Counted from the stretch's first letter, positions 28,042-37,027 are shown. The stretch: DNA of 64,000 bases from Hyphomicrobiales bacterium (GCA_900469475.1 UBXG01000010.1:361959-425958), one strand, 5' to 3'. The notes: generated from the letters alone by a model not told the origin. Numbers and translations are program-made.

Positions 28042-29076
28042 CTAGCCGTTTGTGGCATCCATTCCAACTGCTCGATCAAAAAACTGACCAGTCTTGAGCA
28101 TCGCGTGCATGGTGACAGACAATCTGCGCGCAACGGCGACGGCGGCCCGTTTGAAACCCAGCCTTTCCCTTAGCTTTAACCCCCATGTGCGCAGGCTGCT
28201 ATCGGCGCTGCTACGCGTGAGAATGAAGGTTGCGGCTTCGAACAGGAGACCGCGCAAATGGGCGTCGCCGCGGCGCGAGATATGACCGTCATAATCGACA
28301 TCACCCGATTGATACCGACGTGTCGTTAGTCCCAACCACGCTCCCACGGACCGCGATTTCTTGAAGTTCTCTGGATCTTCAATGGCTGTCACGAAGGAAG
28401 TTGCCGTGACAACACCAACACCGGGAACCGACATGAGTAGCCGGCACGACTGGCTCGCCCGCGCGATCGCCATCAACTGCCGACCGAGTTCGGCCGCCTG
28501 TTCCCGCGTGCTGTGCCAAGCTTTTAAGATCGGAAGGATGATCCGCGAAAGAGACTGGTGGTCGTCCAGGAGCATGCGAACATTGCTTGCGAAGATTGCG
28601 CCCTTGCCACCCGGAACGATCAAGCCAAACGTCTTCATCAAACCTCGGATCTGGTTTGACAGCTCCGTGCAGATCGTCACCAACCGCGTTCGTGCAGCCA
28701 CAAGCGTCCGGGCGAGCATGCTGTCGTAGCCTTTGACCCGGACTTCGCGGTAGAAGCCGACCTCAGCAAGATGCGCAAGGCCGTCGGCGTCGTTCGCATC
28801 TGTTTTGTTCGCAGCCATATCGAGCGCTGCCTTGGCATGCCGCGCGTCGATGCAAATCGCCGGAAGCCCTGCGGCAATCAGGGCATGATAAAACCATATC
28901 GAAAGGGGACCAGTCTCAAAGACGACCCGTTTGGCGTCAGGCGCATGCTTATGGAGCAACGTTACGATGCAGTTCGGATCGGATTTGCATTTACCTCGCC
29001 ACATCCTTTTGCCACCGCGCCGAATAGAAATGGCTGTCTCTTTCAGCGACACATCAAGCCCGATATACTCTTCCAT
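28042..29076 (-). CDS. IS110-family transposase (DEDD RuvC-like recombinase)
   Basis: A 344-residue transposase. The N-terminal RuvC-like domain has YIGLDVS (Asp8) and the characteristic KTDANDADGLA. The C-terminal Tnp domain has the helix-hairpin-helix-like SVPGVGVVTATSFV and the SRRGDAHLRGLL segment that follows the catalytic-serine region (GDVDYDGHISRRGD). The frame is intact, so the element may still be active. It lies in the same orientation as the gene it interrupts. Confidence 0.93.
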   Translation of the reverse strand: MEEYIGLDVSLKETAISIRRGGKRMWRGKCKSDPNCIVTLLHKHAPDAKRVVFETGPLSIWFYHALIAAGLPAICIDARHAKAALDMAANKTDANDADGLAHLAEVGFYREVRVKGYDSMLARTLVAARTRLVTICTELSNQIRGLMKTFGLIVPGGKGAIFASNVRMLLDDHQSLSRIILPILKAWHSTREQAAELGRQLMAIARASQSCRLLMSVPGVGVVTATSFVTAIEDPENFKKSRSVGAWLGLTTRRYQSGDVDYDGHISRRGDAHLRGLLFEAATFILTRSSADSSLRTWGLKLRERLGFKRAAVAVARRLSVTMHAMLKTGQFFDRAVGMDATNG

Positions 29077-29197
29077 GGTTGTTCTCCGTTAGATGCCTGG
29101 GCCTGACTGCTGGTCGTAAGCCCGTATTTCATCTTATCGGGGAACAGCCACCAGCTTCCATTGTCGGGACTGCATCAGGGGCGACTCGCTCCCGCGA

Positions 29198-30019
29198 TTA
29201 CCCCATGTGGTTGAACCCGAACTCGGCATCCTTCGGCAGGTCGATCCGTCGCAGCGAACCGTCCCCATCCTCGATGAAATGGCTGGCGCTGCCGATTTCG
29301 TGACCTGCGCTGAAGATCCGGATCGGCTTGCCCGCCTCTCCCGTCGCAAGACCGGCGAGCTGCGGATCGAAGATCGAACAGGAGCCATAGATGTCGCTGT
29401 CATCGGCGGCATAGAGCACGGGCGCATCCGCCGGCGACTGTCCACGTTTCAGGCGGCGGCCGACGCGCGGCCAGCCGGAACGCGTCGAGGATTCGCGGTC
29501 GATCGAGCCGAAATAGGCGATTTCGTCACGGCTGAGCCAGGTCGCGTGACTGCGCACGGCCGGCGTGTCGAAGCCGCCTGCGACGATGCTCTTCGTCTCG
29601 CAATCGAATTCGAGCATGCGAATGGGATCGGAGCCGCCATCGGAAAGACAAAGCAGCACCCGCGTCGGCTCCCACGGGCAGGTGATGGCGCCGCGCCAGA
29701 GCCATTTCCTGTCTTCCTGTGCACAGAAAGCATCGAGATCGAAGATCGGTTCCCACGGCGCATCGGGCAGGGGTGTGCGATCGGCCGGCAGCCGATACCA
29801 GCGACCGAGCGGATGATCGGCGCTGCGATGAAAATCGAACAGCCAGTTGCCGCGCCGAGTGGTGGTGATCAGCCGGTCCTCGCGTTCGATCATGTCCTTG
29901 ATCGCGATGCGATCCGCCTCGAATTCCGGCGTCTTCAGCAGCCGCTCGGAGTCCGCATCCATTTTGGCGACGAATTGCAAGGTTTGCGGATCGTCGTCGC
30001 GTTCGAGGTGGAGGTGCAT
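29198..30019 (-). pseudogene. N-terminal fragment of an S9 prolyl-oligopeptidase-family gene
   Basis: The 5' part (273 codons from the ATG at 30019) of the serine peptidase gene interrupted by the IS. It covers the N-terminal segment and most of the beta-propeller (RRGNWLFDFHRSADHPLGRWYR, TRVLLCLSDGGSDPIRMLEFD) and then runs into IS sequence, ending after FGFNHMG with a stop supplied at the junction. It lacks the catalytic domain and is presumably non-functional. The frame extends upstream to 30115, but the ATG at 30019 fits the family. Confidence 0.85.
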
Positions 30020-30138
30020 GGCGGCTCCGGATTCTATTGCTGATGGTGATGAGGCATCAACAAACCAAAATACGGACGCTGAAGCAACCGTGCTTCCGCG
30101 CCCCGTATTGGTCATAGATTTTTCGGTATCGACCCGGC

Positions 30139-31032
30139 TCAGCGGACCATCTTGGTGCCGGCCTGCGCGACGAGATTGGTCGCCGGACCCGGTTCGCGCT
30201 TGTATCTCAGCGTAACGACCTTGTAGCCCTCATTCTCCAGCCTGCTCAGGAGAGCAGGCAGCATCCTGACGGTACGCTGGTGAATGTCGTGCATCAGGAC
30301 GATGCCGCGACCGCGCTGATGGAGCTGCTTCATGGTGCGATCGACCACCGAGGCGGGCGTCGAGGTGAAGTAATCCTTGCTGTCGATATCCACGTCCATG
30401 ACGATCATGTCGCGGGCCGCGATGGCGGAGCGCAGGCGCTTGGAGTCAGCGAGATAGGGGAAGCGGAAGAAGGGAACATCCGTGCCGATCGCCTTGGTGA
30501 CGGCATCCTTGCCGCGGGCGATCTCGGTCATCGCAGCGTCGAAGGTCATCTTGTCGAGATCGGGATGGCGGAAAGTGTGGCTGCCGATCGCATCGCCATG
30601 CGCAAGCACTTCGCGTGCCGTCGCTGGATGAGCCTTCGCCATTTCGCCAACCATCATGAAGGCGGCCTTGACGCCGAATTTGTCGAGCGTGGCGAGAATG
30701 CGTTCCGTCTTGCCGGGAGCCGGGCCATCGTCGAAGGTCAGAATGACCTCCTTGTCGGCGAGCCTGATATCCTTGAGCGACGAGACTTCCAGCGTGCGGC
30801 CGGCGAGATTGTGCGGACCGTTCATGCCGGCCAGGTCATCGCGGGTTTCGAGATCGGCAACGAGCCATTTCTTCGGCTCCATCTCGATGGGATCGTTGGC
30901 TTTCAGAGACTTGTGGCGCGGCTCCTCGGCGGCATAGCTGCTCTTCAGCGACGCTTCATTGCCTGGCTTCGTGGCGCATCCTCCGAGAGCCAGGGACACG
31001 GCAAGGCCAGCCAGCAACAGACGGTAGTTCAT
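30139..31032 (-). CDS. Polysaccharide deacetylase family lipoprotein
   Basis: A 297-residue NodB-type deacetylase with a lipoprotein signal (LAVSLALGGC, lipidated Cys about residue 19), so it is anchored to the envelope. The NodB motifs are clear: TFDDGP (metal Asp and base), SHTFRHPD (the two metal histidines), RFPY, and LMHDIH near the C-terminus. It probably removes N-acetyl or O-acetyl groups from an envelope polysaccharide or peptidoglycan; the substrate is unknown. A TTAACCAT half-site lies about 50 bases upstream. Confidence 0.88.
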   Translation of the reverse strand: MNYRLLLAGLAVSLALGGCATKPGNEASLKSSYAAEEPRHKSLKANDPIEMEPKKWLVADLETRDDLAGMNGPHNLAGRTLEVSSLKDIRLADKEVILTFDDGPAPGKTERILATLDKFGVKAAFMMVGEMAKAHPATAREVLAHGDAIGSHTFRHPDLDKMTFDAAMTEIARGKDAVTKAIGTDVPFFRFPYLADSKRLRSAIAARDMIVMDVDIDSKDYFTSTPASVVDRTMKQLHQRGRGIVLMHDIHQRTVRMLPALLSRLENEGYKVVTLRYKREPGPATNLVAQAGTKMVR

Positions 31033-31083
31033 CAGAATCGCTCAACACTATGTCTATGAAAGTTGAGCGCATATTCTGCAGTT

Positions 31084-31091
31084 ATGGTTAA
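31084..31091 (-). promoter_or_regulatory. TTAACCAT motif, possible CtrA half-site
   Basis: On the minus strand this reads TTAACCAT, the half-site described for the alphaproteobacterial cell-cycle regulator CtrA. It lies about 50 bases before the deacetylase start. Only the half-site is present, and an 8-base motif can occur by chance. Confidence 0.3.
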
Positions 31092-31136
31092 TGATCGGTT
31101 AGGAGCGACCGCGAATTCCTTAACAAGCAGTCAGCT

Positions 31137-33026
31137 TCAGCCGGCCATGCCGCTTTCATATTCCGATGAAAGTTCCAGCCACTGCTCCTCGGCTGCCGCA
31201 AGCTTCTCGGCGGCATCTGCGCGCTGCTTTGCCTTTTCCGCAGCCTTTGCCGGTGCCTTCTCGTAGAGGGCGGGATCCGCAAGTTCTGCATCAAGGGCCT
31301 GAATCAGTTTCTCAAGCTTGCCGGTCAAGGATTCGATTTCGTTGATCTTCTTCTTGAGCGGCGCCAGCGACGCGCGCCGATCGGCGTTGAGCTTGCGCTG
31401 GTCGGCCTTGGAAACGGAATCGTCGATGCCGTTCGGCTTGGTCTTCTCGTCCTTCGACTTCGGGCTGGCGACGACGAGGCTGCGGTATTCTTCAAGATCG
31501 CCGTCGAAGGTCGAGACAGTGCCGTCGCGCACCAGCCAGAGACGATCGACGGTGGCTTCGATCAGATGGCGGTCGTGCGAGATCAGGATGACGGCGCCGG
31601 AATAATCGTTCAGCGCCTGGATCAGCGCATTGCGGCTGTCGATATCGAGATGGTTCGTCGGTTCGTCGAGGATCAGCAGGTTCGGTGCGTCGAAGGCGGC
31701 AAGGCCCATGAGCAGCCGCGCCTTTTCGCCGCCGGAGAGATCCTTGACCTGCGTGTCCATCTTCTCCGTCGCCAAGCCCATCTGCGCGACGCGGGCGCGC
31801 ACCTTCGCCTCCGGTGTCTCAGGCATGCGGCGGCGGACATGCTCGACGGCTGTCTGGTTCGGAATGAGATCGTCGAGCTGATGCTGGGCAAAGAAGCCGA
31901 TCTTCAGGTTCGGTGCGAGCCTGACTTCGCCGCTCTCCGCGCCCAGTCGGCCTGAAATGAATTTCGCAAAGGTCGATTTGCCATTGCCGTTGGAGCCGAG
32001 CAGGGCGATGCGGTCGTCGGCATCGATGCGCAGGTTCAGGCGCTTGAGGATCGGCTTGCCGGGCTCATAGCCGACAGCGCCGCCGCTGATCGCGACGATC
32101 GGTGAGGCGGGCTGCTTCTCCGGCTCCGGAAAGCTGAAGCCCATCACATGGTCTTCGATGACGGCGGCGACGGTGCCCATACGCTCCAGCGCCTTGATGC
32201 GCGATTGCGCCTGCCGTGCCTTCGAGGCCTTGGCCTTGAAGCGATCGATGAAGCTCTGCAGATGCTTGCGCGCCGCATCGTTCTTCGCCTTCGCCTTCAT
32301 CTGCAGCTCGTCGGCTTCAGCTTTCTGCCGCTCGAACTGGTCATAGGAGCCGCGATAGAAGGTGAGTTTCTTCTGGTCGAGATGCACGATGGAGTTGACG
32401 GCCGTGTTCAATAGATCGCGGTCGTGCGAGATGATGATGACCGTGTGAGGGTAGCGGCGGATATAGTCCTCAAGCCAGAGCGTGCCTTCAAGGTCGAGGT
32501 AGTTTGTCGGCTCGTCGAGCAGCAGCAGATCCGGCTCGGAAAACAACACGGCCGCAAGAGCCACGCGCATGCGCCAGCCGCCGGAGAACGAGGAGGCGGG
32601 ACGCTTCTGCGCGTCGTGGTCGAAGCCGAGGCCGGCGAGGATGCTGGCGGCACGCGCTTCGGCCGAATGCGCATCGATATCGGCAAGCCGCGTCTGGATA
32701 TCGGCGATGCGGTGCGGATCGGTCGCGGTTTCGGCTTCCGCGAGCAGTGCGGAGCGCTCCTTATCCGCTGCGAGGACGATATCGATCAGGGGTTCCTCGG
32801 TGCCGGGGGCCTCCTGCGCAACCTGGCCGATGCGGGCATTGCGCGGGATCGAGACCGAGCCGCTTTCGGCAGCAAAATCGCCGGTGATGATCCTGAACAG
32901 CGTGGATTTGCCAGCACCGTTCTTGCCGACGAGGCCAGCCTTCGTGCCCGCCGGAAGCGTCACGCTGGCATGATCGATGAGAAGGCGGCCTGCAATGCGG
33001 GCGGAAAGGTCTGAAATCGAAATCAT
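31137..33026 (-). CDS. ABC-F family ATP-binding protein
   Basis: A 629-residue protein with two ABC ATPase domains and no membrane segments. Domain 1 has GKNGAGKST, SSFSGGWRMR and LLLLDEPTNYLDL; domain 2 has GSNGNGKST, LSGGEKARLL and LLILDEPTNHLDI. They are joined by the charged inter-domain linker typical of ABC-F, and a lysine-rich coiled coil follows. Sequence is closest to the YheS/Uup side of the family, which acts on the ribosome during translation rather than in transport. The cellular role here is inferred from the family. Confidence 0.9.
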   Translation of the reverse strand: MISISDLSARIAGRLLIDHASVTLPAGTKAGLVGKNGAGKSTLFRIITGDFAAESGSVSIPRNARIGQVAQEAPGTEEPLIDIVLAADKERSALLAEAETATDPHRIADIQTRLADIDAHSAEARAASILAGLGFDHDAQKRPASSFSGGWRMRVALAAVLFSEPDLLLLDEPTNYLDLEGTLWLEDYIRRYPHTVIIISHDRDLLNTAVNSIVHLDQKKLTFYRGSYDQFERQKAEADELQMKAKAKNDAARKHLQSFIDRFKAKASKARQAQSRIKALERMGTVAAVIEDHVMGFSFPEPEKQPASPIVAISGGAVGYEPGKPILKRLNLRIDADDRIALLGSNGNGKSTFAKFISGRLGAESGEVRLAPNLKIGFFAQHQLDDLIPNQTAVEHVRRRMPETPEAKVRARVAQMGLATEKMDTQVKDLSGGEKARLLMGLAAFDAPNLLILDEPTNHLDIDSRNALIQALNDYSGAVILISHDRHLIEATVDRLWLVRDGTVSTFDGDLEEYRSLVVASPKSKDEKTKPNGIDDSVSKADQRKLNADRRASLAPLKKKINEIESLTGKLEKLIQALDAELADPALYEKAPAKAAEKAKQRADAAEKLAAAEEQWLELSSEYESGMAG

Positions 33027-33075
33027 GGCGCGGTTTTGGCCGAACTCGACGCCGAAGGCAAGAGCGCGAAGTCGC

Positions 33076-33576
33076 TTAGGCGCCAGCCTTTTGCGAGGGC
33101 TTCGCGAGGTTGGCGCAGTTGCGCAGCCGCTCGGTCAGCTCAGTTTCGTAGAGCATGAGATTGCTGAGAGAGGCATTGAGGCTGTCGAGGGCGGGGTTCG
33201 CATTCGCTGCCGTTTCGGTCTCGCGGCTAAATCGCTGTTTCTTCATCAGCCCCTTGGCGAGCTGATCTGCGACTTCGCGGAGCATTTCGGCAGCATCGCT
33301 TTCCGATTTGCGCGCCACCAGCCCGCAATGGCTGACGAGACGATACTTCAGGCCGATTTCGTCGAGCCCGCTTTGTGAGGGAAGGGGGCCAAGCGCCTCG
33401 ATTTCTTCGGCAAGACGTCGATCCTGCCCGTAAAGCGCCTCATGAAAGAGCTGATAGTTGCGCGGCAGGTTCTTGACCTTCAGCCGCGTCATGAAGCGGC
33501 CGATGATCTCAAGCTCGGTTTCCGTTTCATCATTATCGATGGAATATGCCGAAACGCTTGTTTGCGAGTTCTTCAT
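33076..33576 (-). CDS. Uncharacterised small protein
   Basis: A 166-residue, acidic, mostly helical protein from the ATG at 33576. It has no signal peptide, membrane helix or catalytic motif that I recognise. The segment GRFMTRLKVKNLPRNYQLFHEALYG recalls the N-terminal helical region found ahead of GGDEF domains in some rhizobial regulators, but no GGDEF domain follows, so this is only a hint. The frame extends to 33720, but the N-terminus there is low in quality. It lies 50 bases downstream of the ABC-F gene start, on the same strand. Confidence 0.65.
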   Translation of the reverse strand: MKNSQTSVSAYSIDNDETETELEIIGRFMTRLKVKNLPRNYQLFHEALYGQDRRLAEEIEALGPLPSQSGLDEIGLKYRLVSHCGLVARKSESDAAEMLREVADQLAKGLMKKQRFSRETETAANANPALDSLNASLSNLMLYETELTERLRNCANLAKPSQKAGA

Positions 33577-33732
33577 GCCTGCTTCTGACCGTGAGCTGAT
33601 ATATCTTATCAATCTGCAGGTCGGCAGGTTAAGGGAACATGAACAAAATGCCTTATTCACGCTGCGTCGCAATAAAATGAGGCACGTGCTCAACGCTTTG
33701 GCGAAAGCGGAAAACAGCAATTCGCTTTCCGT

Positions 33733-34242
33733 TCACATCCAGCGTATTCCTTCACTGCGCAGGAAGTTCAGCAGGTCCAGCACCAGCGACGGCTTGCCCA
33801 TGGATGTGAGGATGGTATGGCACTGACCGCGGTGGTGGGTGTGGTGGTTGAACATATGTGCTACCGCCGCATGGAGGGGAACGGTGATGGCGCCCGGTCG
33901 CAGGATTGAGGTATAGGTGAGATCGACGGCAAGCGCGTCGGCATCGAGTGTTTCCAGCCAGGTAATGATATTTCGATCTTCCGCCTCCCGTAAGCTGCAA
34001 AGTCCTTTCAGGGTGTCATGAAGGACGGTCTCGAGTGACGCCGGCACCCCGCCGGTGCCGTTGAAACGGTGCATCCACAGCCGATCCGTGACAAGCAGAT
34101 GGTTCAGCGTTCCGTGAAGCGAACCGAAGAACGCGCCGCGATCCTCGTGGAATTCCGCGTCGCTGAGGTCTGCCGCGGCGTTGTAGACCTGAACATTGGC
34201 CCAACGATTGTAGTCGGCAAGCATCCTGAAATGTTTGAGCAT
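33733..34242 (-). CDS. DinB family protein
   Basis: A 169-residue four-helix-bundle protein of the DinB/YfiT fold, starting MLKHFRMLADYNRWANVQVY. Metal-ligand histidines are expected in LHGTLNHLLVTDRLW and in the MFNHHTHHRGQ segment. Members include metal-dependent thiol transferases and damage-induced proteins; the specific role is unknown. The ATG at 34242 is preferred over the longer frame to 34563, which would run antisense through ndk. Confidence 0.88.
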   Translation of the reverse strand: MLKHFRMLADYNRWANVQVYNAAADLSDAEFHEDRGAFFGSLHGTLNHLLVTDRLWMHRFNGTGGVPASLETVLHDTLKGLCSLREAEDRNIITWLETLDADALAVDLTYTSILRPGAITVPLHAAVAHMFNHHTHHRGQCHTILTSMGKPSLVLDLLNFLRSEGIRWM

Positions 34243-34432
34243 ATGACCTCTCCTCAATGGTGCGGCGATGTTGCCGCCGAGTTTGCGAATAAACCGTCGC
34301 AATGCCATCGGTCGATTGCGAATCGGATGCCCGGACTGTGACAGCGGCGTGAAATTGGCCGATCCCCCTTGTTTTCGGGCCTTGGGGCAGGTAAAGACCG
34401 CCCACTTTTCTCTGATTACAAGGAATGGACCC

Positions 34433-34855
34433 ATGGCGATTGAACGTACTTTCTCGATGATCAAGCCGGACGCGACGAAGCGCAACCTGACCGGCGCCAT
34501 CACCAAGGTTTTCGAAGACAACGGCCTGCGCGTCATCGCCTCCAAGCGTGTCTGGATGAGCAAGCGCGAAGCTGAAGGCTTCTACGCCGTTCACAAGGAA
34601 CGTCCGTTCTTCGGCGAACTCGTTGAAGGCATGACCTCCGGCCCGACCATCGTCCAGGTTCTCGAAGGCGAAAACGCCATCCTGAAGAACCGCGAAATCA
34701 TGGGCGCGACCAACCCGGCCAACGCTGACGAGGGCACGATCCGCAAGACCTTCGCTCTGTCGATCGGCGAAAATTCCGTTCATGGCTCGGACGCTCCGGA
34801 AACGGCTGCCGTCGAAATCGCCTACTGGTTCTCCGAAACCGAAATCGTCGGCTGA
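34433..34855 (+). CDS. ndk: Nucleoside diphosphate kinase
   Basis: A 140-residue enzyme that equilibrates nucleoside di- and triphosphates. It begins MAIERTFSMIKPDATKRNL and carries the phosphohistidine in the signature NSVHGSDA. A clear AAGGAATGGA ribosome-binding sequence precedes the ATG at 34433; the frame extends upstream to 34268 without support. It is followed by a strong intrinsic terminator. Confidence 0.98.
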   Translation: MAIERTFSMIKPDATKRNLTGAITKVFEDNGLRVIASKRVWMSKREAEGFYAVHKERPFFGELVEGMTSGPTIVQVLEGENAILKNREIMGATNPANADEGTIRKTFALSIGENSVHGSDAPETAAVEIAYWFSETEIVG

Positions 34856-34899
34856 ATCAACCTTCAGCTTCAGCGCTGAACGACTTGAAATGACTCATG

Positions 34900-34927
34900 A
34901 AAGCCGGGACCTCGCGTCCCGGCTTTT
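34900..34927 (+). terminator. Intrinsic terminator of ndk
   Basis: A perfect 11-bp GC-rich stem (AAAGCCGGGAC with GTCCCGGCTTT, loop CTCGC) is followed by a run of T residues, 45 bases past the ndk stop. Confidence 0.9.
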
Positions 34928-34949
34928 TTCATTCCGGATATAGGAGACC

Positions 34950-34973
34950 CCTCTCCCCGCGGGCGGGGAGAGG
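34950..34973. repeat. Short GC-rich intergenic palindrome
   Basis: Perfect 11-bp arms (CCTCTCCCCGC and complement) with a two-base loop. A near-identical palindrome lies at 57588-57612. Both occur between convergent genes, so this is probably a dispersed rhizobial intergenic repeat that can serve as a transcription stop. Confidence 0.65.
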
Positions 34974-34993
34974 AGAGTACCCCACCGCACCCT

Positions 34994-35515
34994 TCACGCC
35001 GGGCAGGCGGCATCATGTCCATAATCGGCGCTGCCATCGCCCTTAAAGACATCTGGATTGGCGGTATAGACCGGGCCGACGACCAGTGGCTTCGTCGGCA
35101 GCACGGTCTGGTCCAGATCGGATTTGACCTCGGTCTTGATCGTCTGGATCGTCTTGTCGCTGGCATCGACCAGCTTGATCGAGACGGAGTAAGGGCGGTC
35201 CTTGCGGACGCAATGGAGATCCGGACTTTCCAGCGTGATCTTGTCCCAGAATGTATAGATCTTCTGGTTGACGACAAGCGGATCGCCGCCGGCCGGATTT
35301 TCGAATTCCGCGATCGCCTTTGTTCCCTCCGGGATCGGGGCGATCTTCTTGAGCGTGATCATGTAGCTCGCGCTCGCCACCCGGTAGTTGAAGACGAAGA
35401 GGCGGCCGGTGAGCTGGGTCGGGCCCTCATCATCCTTCCGCTGGCAGCCGGCCAGCGCCAGGCCGGCAACGATCCCGGCACCTGTCATCGTCAGCATGAT
35501 CTTTCGCATCGTCAT
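34994..35515 (-). CDS. Small lipoprotein of unknown function
   Basis: A 173-residue putative lipoprotein starting MTMRKIMLTMTGAGIVAGLALAGC, with a lipobox LAGC ending near residue 24. The mature part is a small beta-rich domain (RLFVFNYRVASASYMITL, FWDKITLESPDLHCVRKDRPYSVSIKLV). I do not recognise the family beyond rhizobial hypothetical lipoproteins. Its start overlaps the stop of the CGNR regulator by 4 bases (ATGA), so both are translated from one message. Confidence 0.75.
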   Translation of the reverse strand: MTMRKIMLTMTGAGIVAGLALAGCQRKDDEGPTQLTGRLFVFNYRVASASYMITLKKIAPIPEGTKAIAEFENPAGGDPLVVNQKIYTFWDKITLESPDLHCVRKDRPYSVSIKLVDASDKTIQTIKTEVKSDLDQTVLPTKPLVVGPVYTANPDVFKGDGSADYGHDAACPA

Positions 35516-36060
35516 GGCGCAGTCTCCTCTTTCTTGCGCCGGTAGTGCCGGCTGGCTTTGGCCCGGTTGCCGCAGACCGCCATGTCGCACCAGGCGCGGC
35601 TCTTGTTCTTGCTGCGGTCGATAAAAAGCCAGCCGCAGTTGCGGCATATTTTCATTCGTTCCGGATCGGGCATGGCGATGAGGCGCAGCGTCGAATGCAC
35701 GGTTGCGGCATCGAGCCCATCGGAGGACGCGCGCTTCAGGACCCCAGCCAATGCCGCAAGCAGATCGGCGAGCAGCAGATCGGCAGCCTCCCCAAGGACG
35801 CGTGCCCGGAAATAACGATCGATCAATTCGCGGAGTGCGATGAAATCGGTTCGGTTTTCCCGCTTCACCGGCAGGATATCGCCGAAGAGAGCCCGTTCGG
35901 CGCAGAAATTGGCTGCCGCCTTCGGAAAGCTATCCATCTGTCCTGCCGCCTCGAAACGGTCGATCCGGCGCTCGTCGTCATGGCGCAGGATCACGCTGTT
36001 GGCGACATCGAGCGCAAGCGCGCCACCGGAAAAGCGATGTGGGGTCCAGGTAAAACTCAT
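35512..36060 (-). CDS. CGNR zinc-finger, ABATE-domain regulator
   Basis: A 182-residue protein with an N-terminal ABATE-type helical domain and a C-terminal CGNR zinc finger: two cysteines in KICRNCGWLF and two in AWCDMAVCGNRAKASRHYRRKK. Such proteins are thought to be stress-responsive transcription factors. It is divergent from the LivH-like permease with a 67-base spacer and overlaps the lipoprotein gene by 4 bases, so it may regulate either neighbour; this is inference. Confidence 0.87.
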   Translation of the reverse strand: MSFTWTPHRFSGGALALDVANSVILRHDDERRIDRFEAAGQMDSFPKAAANFCAERALFGDILPVKRENRTDFIALRELIDRYFRARVLGEAADLLLADLLAALAGVLKRASSDGLDAATVHSTLRLIAMPDPERMKICRNCGWLFIDRSKNKSRAWCDMAVCGNRAKASRHYRRKKEETAP

Positions 36061-36127
36061 AACAAAAATTATAACTGGTAAAATGAATTTTGCCAGTTAC
36101 TATTTGCTGGTTCTTCGGAGGAGTGGA

Positions 36128-37024
36128 ATGGCTTATCTTCTGCAGCAACTGGCGAATGCCGTTCCTCTCGCTGCACTTTATGCGACGTTGGCCTTCGGCT
36201 ATTCCATTGCCTTCGGGGTTATGAAGCGAGCCGATATCACCTACGGCGCGCTCTTCGCCTTTGCCGGCCAGATGCTCGTGCTCTTCACGGACGTCGGTTA
36301 TACGAAGATGTATCTCATCCTGCAGGCAGCCTTCGCCTTCGGCGCCGTCATCGCCATCAGCTATACGATCGGAACCAGTTTTCTGATCGGCCGCGCGATC
36401 ATGCTGCCGCTATCGCGCAAGTCGCCGAACACGGTTATCGTCGCAGCACTCGGCATGATGATCATCCTGATGGAAACGGCGCGCCTTGCCTCGAATACGC
36501 GCGGCATCTGGCTGCCGCCTTTCCTGAACGATGCCGTCGTCTTCTGGGACAGCGGTAGTTTCCGCGTTACACTGACCGAGATCCAGCTGCTTAACACCGT
36601 GCTGATGATCCTCGTTATCTTTATAGGTGCCTATGTCCTCAAATGCACCGGATGGGGCCGCATCTGGCGTGCCGTCACCGACGACGCGCTTGCAGCCGAA
36701 CTGTGCGGCGCCAGCGCCAGCCGTGTCTTTCTGACGGCCTATGTCGCCTCCGCTATGGTCGCAACCATCTGCGGTCTGCTCGCCACTTCCTACTACGGAA
36801 CCATGGATTTCGGCGCAGGGCTGATGTTCGGGCTGAAGGTGCTGATGATTGCGGCGGTCGGCGGCTATTCTGAGCCGCTGAAGTCGGCCGGCGGGGCTGC
36901 GCTCCTCGGCCTGACGGAGACGATGTGGGGAGCTTACGGTCCGTTCCTTTGGCGCGATTTCGTCATCTTCTCGTTGCTGGTGCTGCTGCTGGTGTTGAGC
37001 CGCCGTGAACGAGTGGTGCCCTGA
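36128..37024 (+). CDS. Solitary LivH-like ABC transporter permease
   Basis: A 298-residue membrane protein with about eight hydrophobic helices. It resembles the LivH branched-chain amino-acid permease family (LQQLANAVPLAALYATLAFGYSIAFGVMKRADITYGA, AVTDDALAAELCGAS). The EAA-like loop and AVGGYSEPLKSAGGAALLGLTE match LivH-type permeases. No LivM, ATPase or binding-protein gene is nearby, which is unusual. The ATG at 36128 is preceded by CGGAGGAGTGG; the frame extends upstream through the antisense of the CGNR gene and is rejected. Confidence 0.8.
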   Translation: MAYLLQQLANAVPLAALYATLAFGYSIAFGVMKRADITYGALFAFAGQMLVLFTDVGYTKMYLILQAAFAFGAVIAISYTIGTSFLIGRAIMLPLSRKSPNTVIVAALGMMIILMETARLASNTRGIWLPPFLNDAVVFWDSGSFRVTLTEIQLLNTVLMILVIFIGAYVLKCTGWGRIWRAVTDDALAAELCGASASRVFLTAYVASAMVATICGLLATSYYGTMDFGAGLMFGLKVLMIAAVGGYSEPLKSAGGAALLGLTETMWGAYGPFLWRDFVIFSLLVLLLVLSRRERVVP

Positions 37025-37027
37025 AGC

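Larger units (their letters stand above)
27719..29204 (-). mobile_element. IS110-family insertion sequence
   Basis: About 1.48 kb inserted in the S9 peptidase gene; the ends are inferred from where the two halves of the host protein stop matching and may be off by some bases. It contains one transposase gene, about 125 bases on its 5' side and about 320 non-coding bases on its 3' side. I see no long terminal inverted repeats and no clear target duplication, as expected for IS110-type elements. The long 3' non-coding side is the IS1111-subgroup layout. Confidence 0.8.
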
